Program-made: the position numbers and the translations under genes
Source: Paulinella micropora
Taxonomy: Eukaryota > Cercozoa > Imbricatea > Euglyphida
DNA: 64,000 nt
Reading direction: 5' to 3'
NCBI GenBank assembly: GCA_009731375.1
Contig: BJOX01000261.1
Location: forward strand, 60,296-124,295
Notes under the pieces: generated by a model
Database searches by the model: none
Told to the model about the DNA's origin: nothing
The model's input: the letters and a program-made list of their open reading frames with translations, nothing else
In this document: piece after piece, positions 37,817 through 48,445 of the stretch
How positions within the stretch are numbered: position 1 is the first letter of the stretch
How the letters are laid out: each line of letters begins with the position of its first letter

Positions 37817-38051
37817 TGTAATGCCCCCAACGATAGCTCGTAAAAAGTCGGTAATACAACCAAACACAGTCCTCAAGAATGAGAATGATGTCTCGTTATA
37901 TTAGCTCAGTGAAGCCAAAAAGGAAAACGGCAACAGACCAGGAATAAAATGGCATCAGGTCCAATCCGGACAAATAATACTGAAAAACAAGCTGGTGCAC
38001 CTGTCACCAGGAAAAGATACTTTTTACCGGCTATCCGGTGGTGATGCCTAC
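37817..38051 (-). repeat. LTR (3' LTR of the element)
   Basis: On the plus strand it begins tgtaatgcccccaacgatag and ends gtgatgcctac. It differs from the other LTR at two positions by eye (gatact/ggtact and ccggtgg/ccggggg). Canonical TG...CA ends would require a 236-bp LTR with one mismatch at the inner edge, so the boundary is uncertain by one base. Confidence 0.95.
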
Positions 38052-38370
38052 TGTACCCCCTACCGATTTTATGACGGAAATAGCATTTTCGTCATACACC
38101 TTCTGATTTCTTTCTGCAAATAGTATGCGCTATGGAGTCATGCCACACAGCGCATCGACCCACGGATAGACGCTAAAAGACGATAAATATATCCTCATAC
38201 GGCACGTCAAAGCGGATTCTCTAGCCTTTCTTGTAAATTTCAAACTCCTTCCCCTCAATTTCTTTTTTTTTTTTTTTCTGCAGTATGTCAAGAACAAACG
38301 TACTTTTAATAAAAAAATACAAGCAACGTGGTGCTGTAGTACGATTCCCCCTTTGATCTCCTTCTTCTTA

Positions 38371-38407
<37 letters not shown>

Positions 38408-38910
38408 TATTATTATTATTCACAGGGAGATCGTAAGTACATTGTCTTTTTTAATGACATACCCTTGTATAAGGCGGATATCCTATGATATAATATTAGG
38501 GGGCCAGTCCTAATAGCTATATCCGAAGTCGAGGTGTATGTACCCGACCCTGCGATATACCGACACAAGTAGAGATTGACCGTGCTCAGGTACGACAGTA
38601 TATAATCTATCGTAAAAAATAATTTAATGAAAGTTTCAGAGAACATTTCATTTTCGAGAACATCATCCCAGGACTTGGAAAGGGTCATACCCGGGAACAC
38701 CATCGCTCAATACACTAGCGATCCCCGTATACGGTGTAGTATCATCGTCGATCGACCTTTCGCACTCGTATGTTGCGATCGAATGCCAAGTTATATCACT
38801 GAGTCTTTTTAATATTCATATTGATAACTGATGATGCATGATCAAATCATGATACGCCGTGGGCAATCAATCAGTTTATTTGAGACGCATAAAGAAAAAT
38901 AGTTTCTTTG

Positions 38911-41900
38911 TCACTGCCTTCGTCGTCTGGCGCGGATTTCTTTGCCTGGTGGAGGACCACCAACAAAAGTCAGATCGAACTTTGACTGTTCGAGAATGTC
39001 CCAGATCTTATTAGGGATTCCGCCCAACGATAATTCAAAAGGGACATCAAGCACTCCTCTTGGCAGTGTCTGAATGGTCCACGCAGTGTAATCCTTGTCT
39101 CTGGGAGTAATTGTATCATCCCATGTCTCGAGACTTTTTGCGTCTTTATATACTGGCAGATAATGTCTTGCCTTTGGATCCTCAACCGGGTCCATACTTC
39201 TCCAGAACTGGAGTATCGGTTGTACTATCTTTGCGGCTGATGATATTTTGAGTGTCCGTGTGACACGCATCTGTCGTGGGACCGCCACGACCCGCATCAA
39301 GTATAAGTCTGAGAGAGTGTCATCAGCGACATGTTGTTCCGCTGGTCTCATCAGATAGAAAACATTTTTCACCCATGCGATGGTTGCTATCGCATCGCCT
39401 TCCTTCCATCGCTCATGGACAATCTCAACGTTGCCCGCGTTTGGGTCAGTGTCCGTCCCCTCCTCCTCCTGGTGGACGTCCTTTGATCTCATCGACCTCA
39501 TCGCCTTCCTCGGTTGGTCGTTGATAAGATCATTCCGCGCTCTCCTTAGCTGCGCCTCTGTGATCTTCTCCTTCTTTCCGCTATGCTCTCGCGGAGACTT
39601 GGACTGAGTCCCCACCGCGCTTATGCGGTCAGTCTTCTCCTTGCTGTCCACCTCACTCTCCTCCTTCTCAGCTATCGGTGCCCGATAAGCATCGTCTTGG
39701 TCTATGCCAGCCTCCTTGTGGATGGGCGGCACCTCTTTGAAATCATCCTTCATCCGTTTTAACGCCTCCTCAACGGATTCATCTTCCAGTAAGAAGGGAT
39801 CATACTTAATCAGCCTTCTTACATTCACAATTTGCACCTTCCCTCTACCCCTGATCTTGTAATTCAGAGGTCCCGTCTGTTCCATAATCTGATAAGGTCC
39901 TTTCCAGTGAGTGAACAGCTTAGAGCTGACTCCCTTCGGGACTTGAGGATGGTACAATAGTACAATATCCCCGACCTGGAACTTGATCTGATCCAAGTGC
40001 GCTTGTCGCACCCCTTCAGCATCAGTCTTTCGGCGCTCCGCCTCTCTATGCGCCCTGACTATTTGTTCCGCCTCCATCTTCACTCTAAGTCTCATCCCAA
40101 ACAACTCATCCGCATCCGCCCAAGTGTCTTTTGGGTGAAGGAGCGAAGTCGGGATATCAGGCTCACGCCCATATACTAACTGATATGGCGAGATTGAGCT
40201 CTTCGAGCCTCCTAACGCCGTAGAGGGTAGACAGTTCATTGCAAACGCAAATGATGGTGCTGCCTCGACCCATGCTCTTTGATTCTCCTTCTTCGTGCAA
40301 TACATCTTTAGCGAGGCTTTGAGGGGTCTGTGTACCCGCTCGATTTTCCCATTTGCTCGCGGGTTATAGGCAGTAACATATTGCCATTTCATCCCGTAAT
40401 ACTTAGATAGTTTGTCGATGACCTCGTTATTAAAGTCCGAGCCTCGATCAGAACATATCTTTCTTGGTACTCCGATCTGTGAGATGATCCTATCGATCAG
40501 CGCCTCGGCCGTCGTCTTGCCGGTAACGTCTTTGACAGGGATGATCCACACATAGTTGGTGGCTCTGTCAATAGCCGTAAGGAGGTATTTGTAACCATCC
40601 TTCGATTCTGGGAAAGGTCCCACATGATCAATGTGTATAAACTCAAACATCCCCGCATGAAGAGGAAATTCGCCAATCAGGCCGAAATTTGCCTTCAGTG
40701 GTGTTTTGTTTATCTTGCACGGGATGCATGCATCCACCGCCTGATCTATCTCCTCCTTCATCTTCTTCCACCAGAATCGCCTCGCTACGAACATATGAGT
40801 TCGTTGTCGACCCGGATGCGCCAAAAGTGGGCAATTGTGGGCTGCGACAAATATAAATCGTCTCAGACTCTCCGGTACCCAAAGGGTCCATTTGTCCGGC
40901 TGTGACGCATAGCGACCGTGAAGGCCCTTGTACCACAGTAGACCATCTCTCCATCCCATCTCCTTCATCTGATCTTTGATCGCTTTCGTCATCCGTAGCT
41001 CATCCGGGTTCTGATATAACTGTATCAGTTCTTTAAACTCCGGATCTTGAGCCTGTTGTTGCCTCCATGCGGTAGGCGAGGCTATATGGATAGTACCATC
41101 TTCTAGCCGTACCCCGATTCTTTCCGGGTCATCGTCTAGGTCACTTCTCCGCTCTTGAGGAGGCTCCGCATAAACTTCCTGCGTCTCCTCTTCCTCTCTT
41201 ATGTTCGCCTTCGCATTCTCATATACCTCATAGGACCACTCAGCGTCCTCCTGGGTATGTAGCTCACAACATATCCCGTGATCCGGGCCTTGTGGACTGT
41301 ACCGTAGACCTGTGCGGTCATATCGGACTCCACTCGCCATCTCCATCGCCTCAATGTGGCTGACCTCATACACCTTGTCAGTGGACAAGTCTTCCATCTC
41401 CACCGTGGACACCAACGCCGATACTTCTGAGTTAAACTCTAGCCTAGAGAGGCTATCAGCGACCACATTTCGCTTTCCCGGTAGATGGACCATTGTAAAA
41501 TCGAAACAAGACAAGAACGCTTGCCACCGCGCCAGCCGTCCCGTCTGTTCATGATTCATCAACCATAACAGGTTATGATGATCAGTTCTGACAGTAAATT
41601 GAGGTCCTCCCCACAAATACTCTCTGAGCCTCTTGAGGGCCCATACTACCGCCAACGCCTCTCTTTGCCTTGTGCAATAGTTTCTCTCCGCCGCACACAA
41701 CTTCCTACTAATAAACATGATTGGGCGTAATTTCTTCTCCTCATCCTCTTGTTGTAATACAGCCCCAATCGCAAACTTAGATGCGTCTGTATCGACTACG
41801 AATTGTTTCGTAAAGTCGGGCATCGTTAACACCAGTCCTCCGTCTTTCGGGTCTTTGTAAATGAGATCTTTGAGCGCATGAAACGCTTGCAAAGCCTCTT

Positions 41901-44724
41901 CGTCCCACTTCTCAAAGTCTCCAAAATCTATCATTTTCTCCACTTTAGCCCGTGTTGCACCCCAATCGGGTATAAACTGGCTATAGTATTGCGCCATCGC
42001 AAGGAATGAGTGCAATTCAGTGCGGTTCTTCGGTATCGGTCGATTCATAATCTCCTCCCTCTTCTCTTTGGATATCGAGACTCGATTATGGGAGATCTCG
42101 TACCCTAAGTATGTCACACTCGTCTTGGCAAGTTGACACTTCTTTAGATTGCACTTCAGGCCAAAAGCTCCGATGCGCCTGAATATATCGGACAAATGAT
42201 CGATATGCTCCTCCATTGTGTTAGAGTATACGATAATGTCATCGATATAGCAAAATGCATATTCTCCCGCCTTCTGTCCCCGCCTTCTCATAAAGCCACC
42301 GTCAGACAAATCATCGTACTGACTGCTCAACATCTTCTGCATCGCCTTCTGGAAAAGTCCTGGGGCTTGCTTGAGGCCCATCGGAAGCACTTTCCATTGG
42401 TATATTTCCATACCCACCACAAACGCCGTCAGCCATCTGGACTTTTCCTCCAGTGGTATCTGCCAGAAGCCATTCTTAAGGTCAATGACCGAATAGAATT
42501 TTGCATTCCGCAGTACTCTCCTTCCTTCTTCTAATGTCGGGAGAGGATTTCTCTCTTCCTCCAGCACCTTGTTAACACGAGCATAGTTAACTGTCAGGCG
42601 CCATTCTCCTCCTGGCTTCGGCACTATTCTCGGTTGTGAGACTATTGAGGATGTTGATCTCTCAATAAAGTCCTCATTGAGCAGCTGTCTTGCTAGCTCC
42701 TCCGCTATCTTCGCCTCATGTATACTCAAATTCGCCCTTCGTGGTGCCGGTGACGGCTCCGCACCCGGTATTTTGTAAATAACCGCAGTGAAATCTTCAG
42801 GCTTGACACCACCTGCATGTGGAGGGTCAAAAATTTCCTTGTTCGCCTCTAATTTGGCTTTTAAAAGCTCCTTCTCCTTCTCCGTGCCTACTCCTTCTTC
42901 CAATATTTTCCGCGCCGCCTCTTGAAAATCTTCATCAGACATCTGCTTATGCTGCTTGAGGGGTTCTCTGTCCTCCTCCAAGCCTAAGTCCTCTTCCGAG
43001 ACATCATCTAGGCCCGTCTTTTCATACGTGACCGTGTCCGGCTCATCATCTTTACCGAGCTCCACCAGCATGTCAATGAGTCTCGCGTATTGCAAAGGAG
43101 CTTTACGGGTGTAAAAACCATCAAAGCATGTGAATGCTTGCGGTATCAATTTCAACTTGTCGAGGTCTCTGAGCTTCCGCTTGTATGCACTGCTCTGCTC
43201 ACGAGTTCCCATACGACAAGCCACCACTAGCTGTTGCTTGCGAGAGGGTACCGGTATAGGATGATCAATAAGCCGGTCCCTTATTTCCTGCGCCCATATC
43301 GCCTTCTCATTATATGGCAGGATAATAGTATACGGCTTATTATTTTCGAATAAAGTCCGTAAGCATTTCTTCACTTCAGACAGTGAACGCGGCCACGTGG
43401 GCTCGTCACCCCAGAAATCAGTAATAAAACTTTTAATAGTTTCTGGTGGAGTATCCGGGATTCGCCCCGTTCTCCTTGGTACAAACGCCTCCCTTTTTTC
43501 TTCTCCTACTTTCGCATGGAAACAGTATCCGTTAGTAATACTGACATCTGTTCCTACTCCTTCCGCGAATCTCGCCAACGACGGGCTTCTTTGTGCGACA
43601 CATATAATCTCCTCCTTTCGCTTCTCGATTAAGTCATCAATAGACTTTTTGTCCCAATGGCATGTCGGAACTGTGACAGTGCACACTTGGGATTCCCAAT
43701 TGTCGGTCCAGGACAGTTCATCCGGTCTTACGACATGGGGGTGAACGTACACCTCAAGTGCCTCATGTGCGATGGCCATCTTTTTGTGATCCGTCGCTAG
43801 ACTCAGCTCATAAGCCTCATAAGAGTCAGTAGCGTTGAAGGGATCAATATCGTTCTCTTCTCCTCTTTTTACTCCATATATCACTCGCCGTGCGGCGCAA
43901 TCAATCACAGCCCCCATCGTAGCCAATTGGTCATACGATAGTAATATTGACCCGTGGTAACCGGGGACGACATAGAGGTCCATACGGTATACTCGTGCGG
44001 ATTTCAATTTAAAGGTCAGTGTGATGATTCCCGTGATATCCGTCCGGCTGCTCACTCCTTTGAGAGTGCCCGTTGACTTTTTCATATTTCCGTCCACCCA
44101 GTCCCGGTATCGATTAAAAAACTTCCGGCCGACAATATTAATATTCGCCATCGTATCATTACCAACTTTTAATATTGTCTTCAATGTTTCACAATAAAGT
44201 TCCGTATAACACAGAGCATCGGGCCTGTGTATATTGGCTGCGAGAACAAGAACTTTACGTTCCAAATTTTGGAGTCTTGTCTCTAAGTTTTTCAACTCCT
44301 CCTTCTTCTCCTCCTGCTTCACCTCATTAACATTTTTATTATTCTGCGGTACTGGTGCGTTTACTATTTGAGCGACATTGTCTTGTGGTACTTGAGTACA
44401 CACATTGTCTTTTTGCTCGCCACCCGCCGCGACCGTAGACATTGAGTCTGTTCGTGGTTGTTTGCTTGGCCGAGGCGATACGTCTGCCATTGGCCTCCTC
44501 GCCTCCATCGCAAGTCTCGCCTTCCTATTTGCATCAGTTATCATTGGTAACCGTGCTGTATGAACGGGTATGAGACTACCTTGGGGCTGCAGTCTCTGTG
44601 TACCCACATCTTTGTTTTCACATAGAGGAAGCGTTGGCCCAGTCTGCACAACAGCATTAGAAAGCACTGTGACTTTAGGGTTAAACTTCACAGTCTTCTC
44701 CTTCCTCTCTTCTTCCCCCTCCAG
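38911..44724 (-). CDS. pol: Pol polyprotein (PR-RT-RNase H-integrase)
   Basis: In the same frame as gag, it follows the gag TGA directly; no ATG occurs until the methionine about 50 codons after the GTG at 44691. Residues are numbered from that GTG. A retropepsin-like region (~165-275) has NDTMANINIV where D[S/T]G is expected (D179) and later SYDQLATMGAVIDC. RT ~660-870 has CYIDDIIVYS (815-818). RNase H starts at ~960 with VVDTDAS. The integrase zinc site is H1285/H1292/C1322/C1325, with core D1355, D1415 and E1451 (D-x35-E). A GPY/F-like HWKGPYQI follows. A ~300-residue C-terminal extension of unknown function ends in RARRRRQ. No inactivating break is seen apart from the gag stop. Role: proteolysis, reverse transcription and integration. 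Confidence 0.93.
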   Translation of the reverse strand: MEGEEERKEKTVKFNPKVTVLSNAVVQTGPTLPLCENKDVGTQRLQPQGSLIPVHTARLPMITDANRKARLAMEARRPMADVSPRPSKQPRTDSMSTVAAGGEQKDNVCTQVPQDNVAQIVNAPVPQNNKNVNEVKQEEKKEELKNLETRLQNLERKVLVLAANIHRPDALCYTELYCETLKTILKVGNDTMANINIVGRKFFNRYRDWVDGNMKKSTGTLKGVSSRTDITGIITLTFKLKSARVYRMDLYVVPGYHGSILLSYDQLATMGAVIDCAARRVIYGVKRGEENDIDPFNATDSYEAYELSLATDHKKMAIAHEALEVYVHPHVVRPDELSWTDNWESQVCTVTVPTCHWDKKSIDDLIEKRKEEIICVAQRSPSLARFAEGVGTDVSITNGYCFHAKVGEEKREAFVPRRTGRIPDTPPETIKSFITDFWGDEPTWPRSLSEVKKCLRTLFENNKPYTIILPYNEKAIWAQEIRDRLIDHPIPVPSRKQQLVVACRMGTREQSSAYKRKLRDLDKLKLIPQAFTCFDGFYTRKAPLQYARLIDMLVELGKDDEPDTVTYEKTGLDDVSEEDLGLEEDREPLKQHKQMSDEDFQEAARKILEEGVGTEKEKELLKAKLEANKEIFDPPHAGGVKPEDFTAVIYKIPGAEPSPAPRRANLSIHEAKIAEELARQLLNEDFIERSTSSIVSQPRIVPKPGGEWRLTVNYARVNKVLEEERNPLPTLEEGRRVLRNAKFYSVIDLKNGFWQIPLEEKSRWLTAFVVGMEIYQWKVLPMGLKQAPGLFQKAMQKMLSSQYDDLSDGGFMRRRGQKAGEYAFCYIDDIIVYSNTMEEHIDHLSDIFRRIGAFGLKCNLKKCQLAKTSVTYLGYEISHNRVSISKEKREEIMNRPIPKNRTELHSFLAMAQYYSQFIPDWGATRAKVEKMIDFGDFEKWDEEALQAFHALKDLIYKDPKDGGLVLTMPDFTKQFVVDTDASKFAIGAVLQQEDEEKKLRPIMFISRKLCAAERNYCTRQREALAVVWALKRLREYLWGGPQFTVRTDHHNLLWLMNHEQTGRLARWQAFLSCFDFTMVHLPGKRNVVADSLSRLEFNSEVSALVSTVEMEDLSTDKVYEVSHIEAMEMASGVRYDRTGLRYSPQGPDHGICCELHTQEDAEWSYEVYENAKANIREEEETQEVYAEPPQERRSDLDDDPERIGVRLEDGTIHIASPTAWRQQQAQDPEFKELIQLYQNPDELRMTKAIKDQMKEMGWRDGLLWYKGLHGRYASQPDKWTLWVPESLRRFIFVAAHNCPLLAHPGRQRTHMFVARRFWWKKMKEEIDQAVDACIPCKINKTPLKANFGLIGEFPLHAGMFEFIHIDHVGPFPESKDGYKYLLTAIDRATNYVWIIPVKDVTGKTTAEALIDRIISQIGVPRKICSDRGSDFNNEVIDKLSKYYGMKWQYVTAYNPRANGKIERVHRPLKASLKMYCTKKENQRAWVEAAPSFAFAMNCLPSTALGGSKSSISPYQLVYGREPDIPTSLLHPKDTWADADELFGMRLRVKMEAEQIVRAHREAERRKTDAEGVRQAHLDQIKFQVGDIVLLYHPQVPKGVSSKLFTHWKGPYQIMEQTGPLNYKIRGRGKVQIVNVRRLIKYDPFLLEDESVEEALKRMKDDFKEVPPIHKEAGIDQDDAYRAPIAEKEESEVDSKEKTDRISAVGTQSKSPREHSGKKEKITEAQLRRARNDLINDQPRKAMRSMRSKDVHQEEEGTDTDPNAGNVEIVHERWKEGDAIATIAWVKNVFYLMRPAEQHVADDTLSDLYLMRVVAVPRQMRVTRTLKISSAAKIVQPILQFWRSMDPVEDPKARHYLPVYKDAKSLETWDDTITPRDKDYTAWTIQTLPRGVLDVPFELSLGGIPNKIWDILEQSKFDLTFVGGPPPGKEIRARRRRQ

Positions 44725-44730
44725 TCATTC
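44725..44730 (-). promoter_or_regulatory. Candidate leaky UGA-C stop between gag and pol
   Basis: The codon series reads GAA TGA CTG GAG GGG on the minus strand. UGA followed by C (particularly CU) is the best known leaky termination context. pol is open in the same frame immediately after it, without a nearby ATG. Readthrough would make a Gag-Pol fusion. Inference from sequence. Confidence 0.65.
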
Positions 44731-47328
44731 CACCACCTCGAAACGATTACCTTGAGTAGTGTCCGGGTAGGATGACGTATCGGTCTCCGAGGCAGTGTTG
44801 TAGGCCTGAGCTCGACCGAAATTTGGGTTGGAGCTTGCCCACGAGCCTCCTCCTCCTCTGGGTGGGGGGGCTGGAGCTCGAACAGCTCTCCCTCCATAAG
44901 GGGTATATCCCCGACCTCCTCCTCTTCCTCTCTGAGGGGTTCCCTGCCACCTCGAGGCTCCTCTCCATGTTCCTCGTCCTCGTCCTCCTCCTCCTCCTCC
45001 TCGTTTTTCTGCTCCTGCTCCTCCTTCTCGTCCTCTTTGAGAGGCCTTTAAGTTCTTTTGTCTCTCCCTTTCCTCTTTCTTCTCCTTCATCCTCTTCATG
45101 TAGGTAATGATTGCCTCTCGTAACTCCTCATCATCACACATATTGGCATACCAACCTTCGTTCACAGCGGCAATCTGAAGCATATTGAAAAGGCCCGGTT
45201 CCTTGCCTTCCGTCCTGCTCAGAAAATTTGCCCTTGCTGTTGGGTTCTGCCTATCATGATTGAAAGAGCAGTCTCTGTTCTCCATCTGTGCCTTACACTG
45301 CAAGCCCGCGAACCACCTCCAACATGCGGTCTTCAGGTCTGGCTCTCTCTGTCTCTTCCAACCGGCAACTCTGTTTGTGTACGTGGCTTGTGCGCCAACA
45401 GGTACACCGCCTGCCTGTGCCGTATGTGCCTCCGTGAGCGAGTCCATGTTTGAGCATGCACTCATCACTTCTTGAAACAGTGCTGACGGAGCAACGCTTT
45501 GAACCGTATTTTCGAACACGTGTGTCTCGAGGAAGTTCTTGGACTTCACTGAGCTAAACGTCGAGCATTGTTGTATGAGCTGAGTAAGCTTACTCGGGTT
45601 AACTGTGTGTAACGCCGAAAAGAAATAGAGGATGATCGACTTGCGGCCATAGAATAGCCCATAGGAGGAAACTACCTCCGTAAGGGTCGCCGCCAAGCCA
45701 ACAGCACTCCTCAAACTCATCGCCACTGTCTCAAAGATTTCAAATCCTATGAGAGTACCAGTGCAGAGATGCTGGTATCCATGAGATTGAAAATATGAAA
45801 TGAGTGTGGCCACCGCCAGTTCACACTGAGCGTCTAGGCCTGTTGCATTGTTTCTCTTAATCTCCTCCTTCTTTCTCAAAAACTTGTACTGTGTCAGATC
45901 AAATCCCTCCGAGACTAGAGATTGGTCAAAAACAGTAACAAGGGCCTCGTATTCCTGCGTTTCGTCGCAAGGAAAAGCCTTCATGCAGGCATTGATCTCT
46001 TTGAGCTTGCTCAAAAGCGAAGCATCAGAGTCTTTGTCTGAGCTCGTCTTGGCATATAGCATGAGACTTGCCACTCCTCCTTTCTTCCCCTTGAAGGCAT
46101 TTATGATGTTCTGTCTGTCCTTCTTCTCCGTGTTTGTGACCACCACCGTAGTTGAGCCCGAGGGTGCAGGGGCTGGTGGGGCAGGAGCTGGTGGGGTCAA
46201 ATATGTCGGAGGGTGTGTCTTTGCACCACTCACTTTTGCTTTCATTCTTTCCAGTCTCATCGTCTTCTCGAACTCCTCATTCTCTTTCGCCTTCTTCTTC
46301 TCAGATATCACCAGCTTTTGAGCATGAGTGATAAAGGCCACCAATTCAGAAGCAGATCTGAGAAAATTATATTTCTCCACATATTGGTCAACACCTGCTT
46401 TGTTGGCGACCGGTGGTGCGTTACTAAGTGATTTAAGGACAGAGTGATCCTTGGTAGGAATCCATCTCTTCCATGCCTCCTTGTGCAGTAACGCACCCAT
46501 CAACAGTCTGATCTTGGTCAGAACTCTGTCGGTCTTCTCTAACTCATCAATCACAGGATGAGTTTCTCCTGCTGCCTTAATGCTTTTTTCCATCTCTGCC
46601 TTCCCCTCCTCCAAGGCCTTTATTTCCATTGTAAAAAAATGAAATATGCCACTCGAGTTTTTCGAACCCAGATTGGTCTTCATTTTTGTTACATCGACTG
46701 CCTCCTGACCAGTCGCGAGGAATCTGGCCGTTGCTCTTGGGTTTGTGTACTGGAGGTAACCCTCACATCGTGGGCCGTATGTACGTTCCCAAATCAGGGT
46801 TTGAGTGTACACCCCAAAGATAGCATCGAGTAATTCAAGGTGGGTGTGTGTGTCCCCAAACTTGATATGCTGTATCTTCTTTCTCTCTTCTGGATCAGAG
46901 ACCAGTTTGCCGAGGAGCTGTGCTGTGTTTGATAATAGGATATAGACATCCTTTTTAGCACGACTTTTCTCTCTTCTTTGATCCTGAGGGATCCACACAT
47001 AGGTATCCTTCTCTACCCCCATCTTGTTATCAAACTCTTCTTTAGTGAGGTCATAGTGGTCTTGCACCCACTGTTGTTCCTCCACTGTGATCTCCTCTCC
47101 ATCACTATGAATCAAGTCGATCATTTTTCGTCCTCCTCCTCCCGTGTAGGCAGGTGGTAAGGGATTACCATATGCTCCTCCTCCTCCCGTCTCTTCTTGT
47201 TCAAATCCTCCTTCATCTTCGTCTCCTCCATATCTTCCTTCATCATCCCAGCCCTCTTCTACTCCTCCTCCTACTCCTTCATCTCCTCCTCCTCCTTCAT
47301 TCAATCCTCCTCCTCCTCCTTCATTCAA
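44725..47328 (-). CDS. gag: Gag-like protein with CCCH-type zinc knuckle
   Basis: 867 residues, ATG at 47328, stop TGA at 44725-44727. The first ~50 residues are Gly/Glu-rich (GGGGGLNEGGGG) and encoded by a CTC/TCC-type microsatellite. The middle is helical and charged with no recognised fold, which is usual for gag. At about 667-690 there is C-x8-C-x8-C-x3-H (CWRWFAGLQC ... CSFNH), a CCCH-like finger instead of the common retroviral CCHC knuckle. The tail is Arg/Gly-rich (RGGGGGG, RGRGTWRG), suggesting RNA binding. Expected role: particle assembly and RNA packaging. Confidence 0.85.
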   Translation of the reverse strand: MNEGGGGGLNEGGGGDEGVGGGVEEGWDDEGRYGGDEDEGGFEQEETGGGGAYGNPLPPAYTGGGGRKMIDLIHSDGEEITVEEQQWVQDHYDLTKEEFDNKMGVEKDTYVWIPQDQRREKSRAKKDVYILLSNTAQLLGKLVSDPEERKKIQHIKFGDTHTHLELLDAIFGVYTQTLIWERTYGPRCEGYLQYTNPRATARFLATGQEAVDVTKMKTNLGSKNSSGIFHFFTMEIKALEEGKAEMEKSIKAAGETHPVIDELEKTDRVLTKIRLLMGALLHKEAWKRWIPTKDHSVLKSLSNAPPVANKAGVDQYVEKYNFLRSASELVAFITHAQKLVISEKKKAKENEEFEKTMRLERMKAKVSGAKTHPPTYLTPPAPAPPAPAPSGSTTVVVTNTEKKDRQNIINAFKGKKGGVASLMLYAKTSSDKDSDASLLSKLKEINACMKAFPCDETQEYEALVTVFDQSLVSEGFDLTQYKFLRKKEEIKRNNATGLDAQCELAVATLISYFQSHGYQHLCTGTLIGFEIFETVAMSLRSAVGLAATLTEVVSSYGLFYGRKSIILYFFSALHTVNPSKLTQLIQQCSTFSSVKSKNFLETHVFENTVQSVAPSALFQEVMSACSNMDSLTEAHTAQAGGVPVGAQATYTNRVAGWKRQREPDLKTACWRWFAGLQCKAQMENRDCSFNHDRQNPTARANFLSRTEGKEPGLFNMLQIAAVNEGWYANMCDDEELREAIITYMKRMKEKKEERERQKNLKASQRGREGGAGAEKRGGGGGGRGRGTWRGASRWQGTPQRGRGGGRGYTPYGGRAVRAPAPPPRGGGGSWASSNPNFGRAQAYNTASETDTSSYPDTTQGNRFEVVE

Positions 47329-48193
47329 TCATCCTCCTCCTCCTCCTCCTCCTCCTGCTTCTTCTTCTTCTCTTCTTTGATCTGCCTCCGAGAATTCACT
47401 CACTTCGGCGGTCTCTGTCGACATGATGTCGTAGTAGTGATCAACAGGAGGACAGTGTCAGCTCCTATGTTTGGTTTTTGTTCGTTTGTGTTCTGTTCCT
47501 CCTTCAGTCGATTGACTAGTGAAGAGAGAAACTAATAGAGAGGGTAGGATAAGATTCCCTGTCCTCTATGAAACACTGTTTGTATGTTTGTTTTTGTTTG
47601 AGAAAAATAGTCTTTGAGACTTTCTCCGATTTCTTGTTCTCCTTACTCAGATTACTTTCTTCTCCTTCTTTTCTATATTGTATCTAGTATGATGCACTTG
47701 GACCTATACACAGATAGTAATAGAGAAGCTAGAAAAGCTCTCCTTGAGAAGTCGACAGTCGGTCGGATAGGTTCTCAGACCCACCTTTAGAAAACGATCA
47801 GAGATTTGCAAAAATACTCTGACGTATGTGTGAGATAATGCAGATAAATGCACAAACTAGAAGGGTAGAGTGTTGTGCTCCTGTCCCTATGCTTGTTTGT
47901 GTTTTGTGTGTGTTCCTTCACTCTTCTGTCCACCTCCTTCTTCTTGGTCTCTGTGTGAGAACAGCAAGAACGACAGAGAGTTTGTATCTGATGTCTCCTT
48001 GTGAGCACACAGATACTGATTGGGCTAGAGGGTACGAGACACCTGCTTGAGACCAATCAAATTATTTGTTTTGTGAAAGAGTTATGAGGGAGCTGTGTTG
48101 GAGTATTTGTTTTCGTCTGACGTCCCCGTGTGAGACAGGTCAGTGAAAATTCACTCTGTTGCCTGTGTGGCAAAGCAGAAAGAAATCACCCTA

Positions 48194-48208
48194 GTGATGT
48201 GGACTCCA
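48194..48208 (-). promoter_or_regulatory. Primer-binding site
   Basis: On the minus strand, two bases after the 5' LTR end, the sequence is TGGAGTCCACATCAC. It begins with TGG, as expected for pairing with a tRNA 3' CCA end. I do not assign the tRNA. Confidence 0.7.
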
Positions 48209-48210
48209 AA

Positions 48211-48445
48211 TGTAATGCCCCCAACGATAGCTCGTAAAAAGTCGGTAATACAACCAAACACAGTCCTCAAGAATGAGAATGATGTCTCGTTATATTAGCT
48301 CAGTGAAGCCAAAAAGGAAAACGGCAACAGACCAGGAATAAAATGGCATCAGGTCCAATCCGGACAAATAATACTGAAAAACAAGCTGGTGCACCTGTCA
48401 CCAGGAAAAGGTACTTTTTACCGGCTATCCGGGGGTGATGCCTAC
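48211..48445 (-). repeat. LTR (5' LTR of the element)
   Basis: 235 bp, paired with 37817-38051. In the minus orientation it precedes the primer-binding site, so it should carry the element's promoter, but I see no clear TATA box. Confidence 0.95.

Larger units (their letters stand above)
37817..48445 (-). mobile_element. Young Ty3/gypsy-type LTR retrotransposon, complete
   Basis: 10.6 kb, minus strand. It has two 235-bp LTRs, a 5-bp target duplication, a primer-binding site beside the right LTR and a purine-rich tract (RC of 38056-38064) beside the left. Domain order is gag, protease, RT, RNase H, integrase, so Ty3-type by integrase position. A ~0.88-kb leader (47329-48210) and a ~0.86-kb 3' region (38052-38910, with an (ATT)n at 38371-38420) are non-coding apart from a weak 95-codon frame (38416-38703, minus). 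It inserted between GTF2F2 and the epimerase gene. Confidence 0.95.

Noticed and set aside
38416-38703. 95-codon minus-strand frame in the retrotransposon 3' region as an env or accessory gene
   Set aside because: No signal peptide, membrane segment or recognisable motif; AT-rich sequence of this size can be open by chance.
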